From Chloroflexota bacterium (GTDB taxonomy: Bacteria; Chloroflexota; Anaerolineae; Anaerolineales; Villigracilaceae), in the NCBI GenBank assembly GCA_021414245.1, contig JAIOOU010000001.1:62001-126000 (forward strand): 64,000 nucleotides of DNA. The letters run 5' to 3'. This document shows positions 17,975 through 26,764 of this stretch, one piece after another. Every line of letters begins with the position of its first letter. Positions within the stretch are counted from its first letter, which is position 1. A program made the translations under genes and the position numbers. Below the pieces are notes generated by a model. That model saw only the letters and a program-made list of their open reading frames with translations, had not been told where the DNA came from and ran no database searches.

Positions 17975-19116
17975 AGTTGGCGGTATTGGTTTTGGAGGAC
18001 GGGACCGTGCTCGAAGGCCACGCTTTCGGCGCGGAGGCCGATGCCGTGTTCGAGTTGGTCTTCAATACCAGCATGACCGGCTATCAGGAAATTCTCACCG
18101 ATCCCTCCTATCGCGGGCAGGGTGTGCTGTTTACCGTGTCGCATATTGGAAATGTGGGCATCAACCCCGAGGATGATGAATCTGCGAAGCCGCAGGTTTC
18201 TGCGGCTGTGATCCGTTCGCTGAGTCCTGTGGTGTCGAACTGGCGTTCGGGACTTTCATTATCAGACTGGCTCGGACAAAATAACGTTCCAGGCATCAGT
18301 GGCGTGGACACACGCTGGCTGACTCGCAAACTGCGCGATGGCGGTACGCAAAAAGCCGTGCTTTCCACAAAAGGAACGCCTGCCGAAAAATTGCTCGCGA
18401 TGGTGCGCGAGTGGCCCGGCCTCGATGGCCGTGATATGGTCAAGGAAGTAAGCTGTCAAGAGACCTATCACTGGGTGGATGATGCGGGAAGCAAATGGGT
18501 TGAACAAAAAAATGAAGGAAAAAGGATAAGGGAAAAATCGCTTTCCATCGTTGCCTACGACTTTGGAATCAAAGAAAATATTCTTCGGCATCTTTCCAGT
18601 TATGGCGCAAACGTGACCGTCGTGCCCGCCGATACCACGGCAAAAGAAGTGCTCGCTTTGAAGCCGGACGGCATCTTTCTCTCGAATGGACCCGGTGATC
18701 CGGCCGGACTACCTTATGCCGTTGAAGCCGTGAGTGGATTGATCGAAAGCGGCCTGCCGGTCTTTGGCATCTGTCTCGGACATCAACTCATCGGACGCGC
18801 GCTCGGAGCAGATACATATCGCCTGAAATTCGGTCATCACAGCGGGAATCACCCCGTCCAGCATTTGTCGTCCGGTAAAGTGTTGATCACGGCCCAGAAT
18901 CACAACTATTGTGTCTCAGCCGGGGATTTGGATTCTGATGAAGTGGAAATTACCTATAAGAGTTTGAACGATGACTCGCTGGAAGGACTGCGCTTGAAAA
19001 ACAAGCCCGTGTTCAGTGTGCAGTTTCATCCCGAGTCCGCGCCCGGCCCGCACGATGCACATGACATCTTTGGGGAATTTATTGGAGCGGTTAGGAACAG
19101 GATGAACAATGGCTAG
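17971..19116 (+). CDS. carA: Carbamoyl-phosphate synthase, small (glutaminase) subunit
   Basis: A 381-residue amidotransferase subunit that supplies ammonia to CarB for carbamoyl phosphate (pyrimidine and arginine synthesis). N-terminal domain: [51 protein letters not shown]-terminal glutaminase: [19 protein letters not shown], the nucleophile in [29 protein letters not shown], and [19 protein letters not shown] short basic-acidic linker (about residues 172-182) lies before the glutaminase domain. It overlaps purB and carB and so probably shares the pur transcript. Confidence 0.95.
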   Translation: MKLAVLVLEDGTVLEGHAFGAEADAVFELVFNTSMTGYQEILTDPSYRGQGVLFTVSHIGNVGINPEDDESAKPQVSAAVIRSLSPVVSNWRSGLSLSDWLGQNNVPGISGVDTRWLTRKLRDGGTQKAVLSTKGTPAEKLLAMVREWPGLDGRDMVKEVSCQETYHWVDDAGSKWVEQKNEGKRIREKSLSIVAYDFGIKENILRHLSSYGANVTVVPADTTAKEVLALKPDGIFLSNGPGDPAGLPYAVEAVSGLIESGLPVFGICLGHQLIGRALGADTYRLKFGHHSGNHPVQHLSSGKVLITAQNHNYCVSAGDLDSDEVEITYKSLNDDSLEGLRLKNKPVFSVQFHPESAPGPHDAHDIFGEFIGAVRNRMNNG

Positions 19117-22100
19117 GCGGACTGACATTCACACCATCCTCGTCCCCGGTTCCGGGGCCATCGTCATTGGCCAGGCCGCGGAGTTCGATTATTCCGGCAC
19201 GCAGGCCGTCAAGGCATTGAAGGCTGAGGGCTATCGGGTCGTATTGGTTAATTCCAATCCCGCCACGATCATGACCGATCCTGAAATTGCAGACGCAACT
19301 TATATTGAACCGCTCACTGTCGAATCGCTGGAAGCGATCATCGCGCAGGAAAAACCGGATGCCATGCTCCCCACGGTTGGCGGCCAAACGGGGTTAAACC
19401 TCGCCCTGGCGCTCAGCGAAAACGGGGTGCTTGAAAAATATGGCGTGCAATTGATCGGCGCAAATCTTTCCGCCATCAAGGCTGCTGAAGACCGTTTGCT
19501 GTTTCGTGAGACCATGCAGAAGGCCGGCATTCCCATTCCGCAGGGTGGCGCGGCGTATTCATTGGAAGAGGCCGAAGCGATCACCCAACAGACCGGCTAT
19601 CCGGTTTTGGTCCGGGCTTCGTTTGCGATGGGTGGAACCGGCGCATCCTGGGTCTATGAACCGAATCAACTCCAGGAAGCGGTTCGCAGCGCCATTTCCG
19701 AGTCGCCGATTGGACAGGCGTGGTTGGAAGAATCTGTTTTGGGTTGGAAGGAATACGAACTTGAAGTCATGCGTGACAGGGCCGATAACTTTGTCGTCGT
19801 GTGCTCCATAGAAAATCTCGACCCCATGGGCGTGCATACGGGCGACAGCATCACGGTCGCGCCTGCGCAAACCCTAACCGACCGCGAATATCAGATTCTG
19901 CGCGATATGGCTCATCGCGTGCTGAGTGCAGTTGGTGTGGAAACAGGCGGCTCGAATGTGCAATTTGGGGTTGACCCCAAAAGCGGCCGCGTGGTTGTCA
20001 TCGAAATGAATCCGCGTGTCAGTCGTTCGTCCGCGCTGGCCTCCAAGGCCACGGGTTTTCCCATTGCAAAACTTGCCGCGCTGGTCGCCGTCGGGTATAC
20101 CCTCGATGAGATCACCAACGACATCACAAGACAAACCAAGGCGGCCTTTGAGCCTTCTCTCGATTATGTTGTGGTTAAAATTCCACGCTGGGCGTTTGAA
20201 AAATTCCCGGGTGTTGATTCGACTCTCGGCCCACAAATGAAATCGGTTGGCGAATCAATGGCCCTCGGGCGCACATTTCCCGAAGCCTTGAACAAGGCGA
20301 TTCAGTCCCTGGAAATTGGTGTGGACGCATTGGACGGTTCTGGGCCCAACCGGGACTTGGCCGCTGGATCTGAAATATTATCAACCCTGAAGGTCCCCAC
20401 CGCCGACAGACTCTTCCGGGTTTATCGCGCCATTCAACAGGGACTGGCATTGGATGAAATATCCAAAGCCAGTGGATATGATTTATGGTTTCTGGCGCAG
20501 ATGAATGAAATCAGAAATTGCGAACTGGAAATTAAGAACTGCAAATTGGAAACTCAACTCAAACCTGTTTTGCGAACCGCCAAACAGATGGGATTTGCCG
20601 ACTCGCATATTTCGCGTCTTCTTTCCATTTCCGAATTTCCCCACACCCATGTTCGGGAACTGCGCAAACGCATGGGTATACTCCCGACTTTTCTGCGTGT
20701 AGACACTTGTGCCGCGGAATTCGAATCGCAAACACCTTATCTTTACAGTGCCTACGAAATGGAGGATGAATCGCGCCCGACGGATAAACAAAAGATCCTC
20801 ATCCTCGGCGGCGGACCGAATCGCATCGGTCAGGGAATCGAATTCGATTATTGCTGCTGCCAGGCCGCGTTTGCATTGTCAAAGATGGGTTATGAAACCA
20901 TCATGTACAACTGCAACCCTGAAACTGTCTCCACCGATTACGATACCGCGGACCGGCTTTACTTCGAACCATTGACACTTGAACACGTGCTCAACGTCAT
21001 TGACCGTGAACAGCCAGTGGGTGTGATCGTGCAATTCGGCGGGCAGACTCCGCTGAATCTCGCCGCAGGACTCGAAGCAGCGGGCGTGAAGATCTTGGGC
21101 ACTTCACCACACGCGATTCAACTCTCCGAAGATCGCGAAGAGTTTGCAAAATTACTTCACAAGTTGGAGATCCCGCAGCCTGAAAATGGCATCGCCCGCT
21201 CCTTTGAAGAAGCGCGTGAAGTGGCTGAACGCATCGGCTATCCCGTGTTGGTCAGACCGTCGTTTGTGTTGGGTGGCAGGGCAATGGCTTTGGTGGATTC
21301 GGAAGCTAATTTGGGCGGATTCATTCAACAGGCGATCGAAGCGGCTCCTGGTCAACCGATATTGATTGACAGGTTCATGGAGGATGCCTTCGAAATAGAC
21401 GTGGATGCGTTGGCAGACGGGGAGCGGGTCGTTATCGGGGCGATCATGCAGCATATCGAAGAGGCAGGTGTCCATTCGGGCGATGCGGCGTGTGTCCTGC
21501 CGCCGTATAAGGTCAGTGCCTATCATTTGGGAATCATGCGCGAGTACACCGAACAGCTGGGACTCGCGCTGGGTGTACACGGGTTAATGAACGTTCAATT
21601 CGCATTGAAGGATGAAGTGGTTTGCGTGCTTGAAGTGAATCCGCGTGCTTCAAGAACCGTCCCATATGCCAGCAAGGCCACCGGATTAAATCTGGCCTAT
21701 GCCGCCGCACAGGTCATGGCGGGCAGCAGCCTGGAAAGCCTGGGGATCCTGGAAGAGCCCCGCGTGGACGGTTTCTTTATCAAGGAAGCCGTGCTGCCTT
21801 TCAAGAAACTGCCCGGCTCCAGTATTCTGCTTGGACCGGAAATGCATTCCACCGGCGAGGTGATGGGACATGCCTCCCATTTTGGCCATGCTTTTGCCAA
21901 GTCCCAGATCGCGGCGGGAACGGGACTGCCTCAAAGCGGAGCCGTGTTGATCACGGTCAATGACTATGACAAGAGCGCCGGTCTGAAGTTTGCGCGTGAC
22001 ATGCATCGTCTGGGTTTTAACCTGTATGCCACCCCGGGTACTGCGGATATGTGCCAGAAGGCTGGATTGCCTGTGCAAGTGGTGGAGAAGGCCCAGGATG

Positions 22101-22342
22101 GGTCCACACAGATTGTGGATTTGATCCGTTCCGGCAGGATCCAATTGGTGTTAAATACCCCGCTGGGTCCGCACGCGCATTCGGACGGCGCCGAGATCCG
22201 TTCCGCTGCCATCGCTATGAATGTACCGCTGCTTACCACTCTGTCCGCGGCAATGGCCGCCGTCGCAGCCATCCAGGCGATCCGTAAAAAAGAATTAAGT
22301 TATCGCAGTCTGCAAAGTCATTTTTCCATTCAAGGAAAGTAA
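19109..22342 (+). CDS. carB: Carbamoyl-phosphate synthase, large subunit
   Basis: A 1077-residue synthase of normal length with two ATP-grasp halves. First half: [86 protein letters not shown]. Second half: [67 protein letters not shown]-terminal MGS-like allosteric domain follows ([18 protein letters not shown]). Between the halves the linker [18 protein letters not shown] has a repetitive DNA sequence, yet its length equals that of E. coli CarB at this place. Last gene of the pur-car operon. Confidence 0.96.
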   Translation: MARRTDIHTILVPGSGAIVIGQAAEFDYSGTQAVKALKAEGYRVVLVNSNPATIMTDPEIADATYIEPLTVESLEAIIAQEKPDAMLPTVGGQTGLNLALALSENGVLEKYGVQLIGANLSAIKAAEDRLLFRETMQKAGIPIPQGGAAYSLEEAEAITQQTGYPVLVRASFAMGGTGASWVYEPNQLQEAVRSAISESPIGQAWLEESVLGWKEYELEVMRDRADNFVVVCSIENLDPMGVHTGDSITVAPAQTLTDREYQILRDMAHRVLSAVGVETGGSNVQFGVDPKSGRVVVIEMNPRVSRSSALASKATGFPIAKLAALVAVGYTLDEITNDITRQTKAAFEPSLDYVVVKIPRWAFEKFPGVDSTLGPQMKSVGESMALGRTFPEALNKAIQSLEIGVDALDGSGPNRDLAAGSEILSTLKVPTADRLFRVYRAIQQGLALDEISKASGYDLWFLAQMNEIRNCELEIKNCKLETQLKPVLRTAKQMGFADSHISRLLSISEFPHTHVRELRKRMGILPTFLRVDTCAAEFESQTPYLYSAYEMEDESRPTDKQKILILGGGPNRIGQGIEFDYCCCQAAFALSKMGYETIMYNCNPETVSTDYDTADRLYFEPLTLEHVLNVIDREQPVGVIVQFGGQTPLNLAAGLEAAGVKILGTSPHAIQLSEDREEFAKLLHKLEIPQPENGIARSFEEAREVAERIGYPVLVRPSFVLGGRAMALVDSEANLGGFIQQAIEAAPGQPILIDRFMEDAFEIDVDALADGERVVIGAIMQHIEEAGVHSGDAACVLPPYKVSAYHLGIMREYTEQLGLALGVHGLMNVQFALKDEVVCVLEVNPRASRTVPYASKATGLNLAYAAAQVMAGSSLESLGILEEPRVDGFFIKEAVLPFKKLPGSSILLGPEMHSTGEVMGHASHFGHAFAKSQIAAGTGLPQSGAVLITVNDYDKSAGLKFARDMHRLGFNLYATPGTADMCQKAGLPVQVVEKAQDGSTQIVDLIRSGRIQLVLNTPLGPHAHSDGAEIRSAAIAMNVPLLTTLSAAMAAVAAIQAIRKKELSYRSLQSHFSIQGK

Positions 22343-22630
22343 AAGGTCGATATACGGAACATTATCGTCACTGCCAGGCGTTTGCAGATTGGGGTCTTCC
22401 GCCGGTGAAAGGTTCACCGGCGCGTTGGCCTGGAAAGTTAAACGAAATTATAGGCGGCGAAACCGTTGAGTCAGTTGGATTCGAGTTTGGATCGTATACC
22501 AATTGAACATTTTTCCCTGGATGGGCATTTGAGGGCCGTTCGGGGGCTGTCGAGTGCATGGATGAAATTGGCGGAATCATTGCGGAGTGGCGGTCAACAG
22601 CCTGATCGTTCTCCTGAAAGGATGGGTGTG
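22343..22630. other. Intergenic region with a GC-rich hairpin
   Basis: No gene recognised. A 9 bp perfect hairpin GCCGGTGAA-AGG-TTCACCGGC lies at 22401-22421. It has no T-tract after it, so termination of the carB transcript here is unproven. A frame open from a TTG at 22466 joins the next gene but has no ribosome-binding site or family similarity. Confidence 0.5.
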
Positions 22631-23638
22631 ATGGAATATCGAAGACTGGGACGTTCCGGGGTGCTGGTTTCGCCGTTATGTCTGGGGACGATAGATTTTG
22701 GCGGGTTGACCTCCGAAGAGGATTCTTTCGCGATCATGCAAAAGGCCGTGGATGGGGGAATCAATTTTCTGGATACGGCGAATGTCTACAATCATGGGGA
22801 AGGCGAACGTGTCATCGGGAAATTCCTGAAGAGCCGAAATTTACGGGACCAGGTCGTACTGGCGACGAAGGTTTTTGGGCGGATGGGGGAAGGGCCTAAT
22901 GACGGCGGCGGGACACGTTATCATATTATCAAGGCGTGCGAGGATTCTCTGCGTCGTTTACAGACGGATCATATCGACCTGTATCAGCTTCATCGTCCTC
23001 CGATGACCCATTCCCAGGAGGAGACCCTGCGCGCGTTCGATGATCTGATTCGTGCGGGCAAGGTTCGTTATATGGGCTGTTCCACGCACCCGGCCTGGAT
23101 GGTGATGGAAGCCTTGTCCATCAGCGAGAATTATGGATTGAATCATTACATCAGTGAACAACCTCCCTATAACCTGCTGGACCGCCGTATCGAAAATGAA
23201 CTTGTGCCTTTGTGCCAAAAACATGACCTTGCCATTATTTCCTATTCGCCATTGGCGGCAGGCATTCTGGCGGGGCGTTATGGCCAAACGGGAACTTATC
23301 CTGAAGGTTCACGCGCCCACCGTTGGGATAAGACCTTAAGCGCTTCGCGCATTACCCAGCGGGGAATCGATGTGGCGAGTGCAGTGGACAGGATGGCCCG
23401 GGAACGCGGACTGACTGCTTCGCAGCTCGCTCTTTTATGGACGAAAGATCAACCCGGCATCACAGCCCCGATCATTGGTCCGCGTACACTGGCTCACCTC
23501 GAAGATGCGCTTGTCATCATGGACAGGACATTGGAGGATGCCGACCGTCCGCTGTTTGATGAGCTCGTTCACCCGGGCAACGCTGTTTCGGATTTCCATA
23601 ATAGCAATGAATGGATGAAGGCGCGTGTGGTTTCCTAA
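22631..23638 (+). CDS. Aldo/keto reductase
   Basis: A 335-residue NADPH-dependent aldo/keto reductase of the YajO/voltage-channel-beta-like group. Marks: MEYRRLGRSGVLVSPLCLGTIDFGG, INFLDTANVYNHGEGERVIGKFLK, QVVLATKVFGRMG, DSLRRLQTDHIDLYQLHRPP, GKVRYMGCSTHPAWMVMEA, ISYSPLAAGILAGRYG and APIIGPRTLAHLEDAL. Catalytic Asp, Tyr, Lys and His are all visible (D-TA-VY, TK, QLH). The start at 22631 follows AAAGGA at good distance; a further-upstream TTG would add 55 residues without similarity. The natural substrate is unknown. It converges with asd, 4 bases apart. Confidence 0.9.
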   Translation: MEYRRLGRSGVLVSPLCLGTIDFGGLTSEEDSFAIMQKAVDGGINFLDTANVYNHGEGERVIGKFLKSRNLRDQVVLATKVFGRMGEGPNDGGGTRYHIIKACEDSLRRLQTDHIDLYQLHRPPMTHSQEETLRAFDDLIRAGKVRYMGCSTHPAWMVMEALSISENYGLNHYISEQPPYNLLDRRIENELVPLCQKHDLAIISYSPLAAGILAGRYGQTGTYPEGSRAHRWDKTLSASRITQRGIDVASAVDRMARERGLTASQLALLWTKDQPGITAPIIGPRTLAHLEDALVIMDRTLEDADRPLFDELVHPGNAVSDFHNSNEWMKARVVS

Positions 23639-23642
23639 ACTG

Positions 23643-24698
23643 CTATAACAGTCCTTCGTTGACCAATAATTCGGCATTATAGATCGAGCCGCCCGCAGCG
23701 CCGCGAATGGTGTTGTGTGAAAGCACCACGAACTTAAGATGATAAAGCGGATCCTGCCGCACGCGGCCGACCACCGTCGTCATGCCTTTTCCCGTGAACC
23801 GGTCGAGTCTGGGTTGGGGCCGATCCGCTTCAACCCGGACCTGGATCACAGGTCGCGGACTCGAGGGCAGGTCCCTGGCTGAGGCGGGGGCCTCATAGCT
23901 GGTCATGGCTTGAATGGCCGCTTCCGGGGAGACCGGCTGTGCAAATTCCACGCTTGCACAAACCGTATGACCATCCATCACCGCCACGCGATTCGTGTGC
24001 GCACTGATCCCGATCTCCGCCAGTTGAATTTTTGAATCCATATATTTGCCGAGCATCTTGAGCGGCTCCCATTCCACCTTTTCCTCTTCACCGCCGATGT
24101 TGGGGATGACATTGTCGATGATGTCGAGCGAAGACACGCCGGGATATCCCGCACCGGAAAGCGCCTGAAGTGAAACTGCAAAGACTTTTCTCACCCTGAA
24201 GGCATCGTCCAATGCTTTGAGCGCCACGGTCAGGCCCGTGCTCGTACAATTCGGGTTGGTGGCAATGCATCCACTCCAGCCACGATTGATGCGCTGTTGT
24301 TTAACAAGTTGAACGTGGTCCGCATTGACCTCGGGCAGCAGCAGCGGCACGTCTTCACCGCGCCGGTATGAGGAGGCGTTCGAACAAACCATTGCGCCCG
24401 CTCTCGCAAATTGCGGCTCGAGGTCTTTTGCAATTTCATTATGCAGCGCAGAGAAGACGATTTTTGCCTGAACCGTATCGGTGGCCGCGGGGACGACGAC
24501 CATATCGCGTGCGTATTCCGGCATGGGATCGTTAAGCACCCAGCGGCAGGCATCTGAATATCTTTGCCCGACGGAACGGTCTGACGCAACCAGGGCCACC
24601 ACCTTGAACCAGGGGTGATGCTCCAGCAGGGAGATAAAACGCTGGCCTACGGAGCCCGTTGCGCCGAGCACGGCCACAGGGATTCGAGATGAGGGCAT
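23643..24698 (-). CDS. asd: Aspartate-semialdehyde dehydrogenase
   Basis: A 351-residue NADPH enzyme that reduces aspartyl phosphate to the semialdehyde, the branch point to Lys, Thr, Met and Ile. Marks: PVAVLGATGSVGQRFISLLEHHPWF, FSALHNEIAKDLEPQFA, VCSNASSYR, the catalytic Cys in GCIATNPNCTSTGL, and GAGYPGVSSLDIIDNVIPNIGGEEEKVEWE, which is typical of the fungal/archaeal-like subgroup. It lies 17 bases after the aspartokinase gene and has an AGGAG site, so the two form an operon under the upstream attenuator. Confidence 0.94.
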   Translation of the reverse strand: MPSSRIPVAVLGATGSVGQRFISLLEHHPWFKVVALVASDRSVGQRYSDACRWVLNDPMPEYARDMVVVPAATDTVQAKIVFSALHNEIAKDLEPQFARAGAMVCSNASSYRRGEDVPLLLPEVNADHVQLVKQQRINRGWSGCIATNPNCTSTGLTVALKALDDAFRVRKVFAVSLQALSGAGYPGVSSLDIIDNVIPNIGGEEEKVEWEPLKMLGKYMDSKIQLAEIGISAHTNRVAVMDGHTVCASVEFAQPVSPEAAIQAMTSYEAPASARDLPSSPRPVIQVRVEADRPQPRLDRFTGKGMTTVVGRVRQDPLYHLKFVVLSHNTIRGAAGGSIYNAELLVNEGLL

Positions 24699-24715
24699 GT
24701 GATTTCTCCTAAAAA

Positions 24716-26146
24716 TTATTTCACAATTAATTCGTGCAGGGCTTTGACGGCGTTTTCTGTATCGTTTGTTTCCACCACCAGGCTGATTGAAACGTCCGAG
24801 GAGCCGTGCGCGATGGCAAGCACATTGATGTCCCTCTCGCCGAGCTTGCTGAAGAGATGGCCGGCCACCCCGGGCGTGTTGCGGGTGCCGGATCCCACCG
24901 CCGTGATAATGGCCACTTCATCGGTGGCCCAGACCCGGTCGATATCCCGCTCTGAAAGCTCAAGGGCAAAGTTCTTTTGCAGCGCATCCAAAACCAAATG
25001 TGCGGATTCGGTTGGAACCGCGAAACAGATCGATTGTTCCGAGGAAGCCTGAGTGATGAGCGGAACACTGGTACCCGTGGAAGCCACTGCACCGAAGGCG
25101 CGGGCCGCAACGCCGGGCACGCCCAGCATGCCGCGTCCTTCAATGGTCACCAGTTTTTGTTTCCGAATGGCGGTCACGGCCTTGATGACCTGCTCTCCCT
25201 TGTTGACCTTTCCATTGGTCTGGTCGTTCGCCTTTAAGCGTGTACCGGGATGGGTGGGGTTGAATGTGTTGCAGATGCGAAGTCCAATACCGGCCTCGAC
25301 AACGGGACGGATGGTTTTGGGATGCAGGACTTTTGCGCCGTAGTAGGCGAGCTCGGCAATTTCTCCATAGCTGATTTCAGGCAGGGTCCTTGCCGTGGAA
25401 ACAATGCGCGGGTCGGTGGTCATCACACCGTCCACATCGGTCCAGATCCAGACATCGTGGGCAGGCAGCACGGAGCCAATGATCGCCGCAGTGTAATCGC
25501 TTCCGCCGCGGCCAAGTGTGGTAATTACGCCGTCAGGGGTGGCCCCGATAAACCCTGTCGTGATCGGAACGATGCCCTCATCCAACAGGGGATTCAGGAT
25601 TTCCCTGGTCTTATCCGTTGTGGCTTTGAAGTCGGGATGCGCGTTTTGGTAATGTGCATTTGTGACAATGAATCGGGTCGATTCAATCACCCGGGATTGG
25701 GTTCCTGCGTCGGCGGCTCCCGCCCCTAAAAGACGGACACTCATTCTTTCGCCGAGGGATGCCACTGCGTCCAATGCGCGGGGGCTGGCTTCCCCAAGGA
25801 TCGCGATCGCCTGGCATAGGTTAACCAGGGACTGGATCAGGACATTGATCTCCGCTTTGACTGCGTTGCGCAATTTCCCATCCTTGATCATTGCCTCTGC
25901 AGCAGTGAAATGTCTTTCCCTCAGGGCGGATTCTGTACCCGGAAGAGAATCAATTTTCCCTTGCGCCGCGAACAAGGCGGAGTCCAGCAACAGGTTGGTG
26001 ACTCCGTACATTGCGGAGGTGATCACAACCAGGCGATTGTGATTCGCGCGTGCATCCTTGATAATTTGAACGGCCTTTGCCAGCGCGTCCGCCGAACCGA
26101 CCGATGTGCCCCCAAATTTCATCACCAAAGTTTCTTTTTCAGGCAT
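24716..26146 (-). CDS. Aspartate kinase
   Basis: A 476-residue monofunctional aspartokinase, the first enzyme of the aspartate family. N-terminal kinase: LVMKFGGTSVGSADALAKAV, ASLGERMSVRLL, TTGFIGATPDGVITTLGRGGSDYTAAIIGSVL, VWIWTDVDGVMTTDPRIV, ISYGEIAELAYYGAKVLHPKTI. C-terminal tandem ACT domains start near 320 (VTIEGRGMLGVPGVAARAFGAVASTGTSVPLITQASSEQSICFAVP). The kinase sequence resembles the ThrA/LysC-III branch, where ACT domains bind Thr or Lys. AAGGAG precedes the ATG. Upstream lies a Thr-rich leader and terminator, so threonine supply probably controls transcription. Feedback specificity cannot be read from the sequence. Confidence 0.93.
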   Translation of the reverse strand: MPEKETLVMKFGGTSVGSADALAKAVQIIKDARANHNRLVVITSAMYGVTNLLLDSALFAAQGKIDSLPGTESALRERHFTAAEAMIKDGKLRNAVKAEINVLIQSLVNLCQAIAILGEASPRALDAVASLGERMSVRLLGAGAADAGTQSRVIESTRFIVTNAHYQNAHPDFKATTDKTREILNPLLDEGIVPITTGFIGATPDGVITTLGRGGSDYTAAIIGSVLPAHDVWIWTDVDGVMTTDPRIVSTARTLPEISYGEIAELAYYGAKVLHPKTIRPVVEAGIGLRICNTFNPTHPGTRLKANDQTNGKVNKGEQVIKAVTAIRKQKLVTIEGRGMLGVPGVAARAFGAVASTGTSVPLITQASSEQSICFAVPTESAHLVLDALQKNFALELSERDIDRVWATDEVAIITAVGSGTRNTPGVAGHLFSKLGERDINVLAIAHGSSDVSISLVVETNDTENAVKALHELIVK

Positions 26147-26198
26147 GCTGTTCTCCTTTGTTTTCCTGCTCCCATAAAAAATGGAGGAGTGAAGTTAA

Positions 26199-26235
26199 GA
26201 TAAACAACAACGCCCCACGGAAACGTGGGGCGTTG
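26199..26235 (-). terminator. Attenuator terminator before aspartokinase
   Basis: On the minus strand a 12 bp stem (26235-26224 with 26219-26208, loop TTTC) is followed by TTGTTTATC. The 5' arm contains GCCCCACG (26231-26224). This can instead pair with CGTGAGGC inside the leader-peptide gene (26292-26285), with one mismatch, which would be the antiterminator. Confidence 0.8.
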
Positions 26236-26262
26236 TGTGTTCAGGTGTGCCGATTGTTTCGG

Positions 26263-26325
26263 CTACTTTTGACCAAGCACAATTGCCTCACGGGTTATAC
26301 CTGAGGTAGTGGTCATGGTCATCAT
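26263..26325 (-). CDS. Threonine-rich leader peptide of the aspartokinase-asd operon
   Basis: A 20-codon frame reading MMTMTTTSGI then TREAIVLGQK, with TAG stop. It has five Thr (four in codons 3-7), two Ile and three Met, which are all end products of the aspartate pathway. It resembles the design of E. coli thrL. It starts about 28 bases after the predicted transcription start and ends 28 bases before the terminator stem. Region 1 (CCTCA, 26306-26302, within the Thr codons) pairs with TGAGG (26290-26286). The latter is part of CGTGAGGC, which can pair with the 5' arm of the terminator. Stalling at Thr codons would free that antiterminator. No Shine-Dalgarno sequence is seen, and expression is inferred. 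Confidence 0.75.
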   Translation of the reverse strand: MMTMTTTSGITREAIVLGQK

Positions 26326-26359
26326 AGTGCCGAAACAAATGTTGTACATATTGGGCGGT

Positions 26360-26388
26360 ATTCTATGGCAGGGCCGGGGATGTGTCAA
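26360..26388 (-). promoter_or_regulatory. Promoter of the aspartokinase-asd operon
   Basis: TTGACA (26388-26383) and TAGAAT (26365-26360) with a 17 base spacer on the minus strand. The start would be near 26353, giving an untranslated lead of about 28 bases before the leader peptide. Confidence 0.75.
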
Positions 26389-26463
26389 GTGTTTTCCCTT
26401 GTAAGTTGTTGCCTAAACGACCATACGGCCAGTTTGCATTTAACCGAATCGGAAAATATCCCC

Positions 26464-26491
26464 TTGACTTATTTCCGTTTCCGCCTATAAT
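26464..26491 (+). promoter_or_regulatory. Promoter of the ilv-leu operon
   Basis: TTGACT (26464-26469) and TATAAT (26486-26491) with a 16 base spacer. The predicted start near 26498 lies about 13 bases before the leader-peptide ATG. Confidence 0.82.
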
Positions 26492-26510
26492 CGGGCGAAA
26501 TCCACAGCCC

Positions 26511-26615
26511 ATGAATACATTCTTGTTCAGCCTTTCCCTTATTGTAGTCGTCCTTGCAGTCCTTATTATTAAGGACTTGTTTTCGGTTAGGATGGCAGCG
26601 GTGAGAGTAAAGTAA
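26511..26615 (+). CDS. Branched-chain leader peptide of the ilv-leu operon
   Basis: A 34-codon frame with 16 Leu, Ile or Val residues. Codons 8-20 read LSLIVVVLAVLII, 11 of 13 branched-chain, as in E. coli ilvL or ivbL. A good promoter lies just upstream and a strong terminator just downstream, before ilvD. Inside the run, AGTCCTTA (26558-26565) pairs with TAAGGACT (26570-26577). After it, GGTTAGGATGGC (26585-26596) pairs with GCCGCCCTAACC (26637-26648), 11 of 12 positions including one G-U, which would disrupt the terminator. Stalling in the run for lack of charged tRNA would favour this antiterminator. No Shine-Dalgarno is visible. A longer upstream frame would start before the promoter and is not expected. 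Confidence 0.8.
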   Translation: MNTFLFSLSLIVVVLAVLIIKDLFSVRMAAVRVK

Positions 26616-26633
26616 ATCACTGAGTAAGTACGA

Positions 26634-26664
26634 AGAGCCGCCCTAACCACGGGCGGCTCTTTTT
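26634..26664 (+). terminator. Attenuator terminator before ilvD
   Basis: AGAGCCGCCC (26634-26643), loop TAACCAC, GGGCGGCTCT (26651-26660), then TTTTT. A 10 bp perfect GC-rich stem with a T-tract, 19 bases after the leader peptide stop. Its 5' arm and loop are the target of the proposed antiterminator. Confidence 0.92.
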
Positions 26665-26675
26665 ATTATCTTTAT

Positions 26676-26748
26676 TAACCGCTAAGACCGCGAAGCACGC
26701 GAAGATTTAAAGATTTTCTTGGCGCCCTTGGCGGGCTTCGCGGTAAAG
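26676..26748. repeat. Imperfect palindromic intergenic element before ilvD
   Basis: AACCGCTAAGACCGCGAAGC at one end and GGGCTTCGCGGTAAAG at the other are complementary over CCGCGAAGC / GCTTCGCGG. The AT-rich and GGCGCCCTTGGCG middle adds a further small stem. It looks like a short dispersed REP/MITE-type element; other copies could not be searched for outside the window. Confidence 0.55.
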
Positions 26749-26764
26749 AAAAAGGAAAAGAGTT

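Noticed and set aside
20510-20553. Repetitive AAATTGGAAACT-like DNA inside carB, looking like an inserted repeat
   Set aside because: The protein linker at this place has the same length as in E. coli CarB, so no net insertion is seen; it is probably chance low complexity in a tolerant loop.
26199-26400. T-box riboswitch before aspartokinase or ilvD
   Set aside because: No T-box sequence (GGGTGGNACCGCG type) or specifier-loop architecture; the leader-peptide model fits better.
26382-26615. A 77-codon frame that includes the ilv leader
   Set aside because: It starts upstream of the predicted promoter; only the last 34 codons would be transcribed from an ATG in the message.
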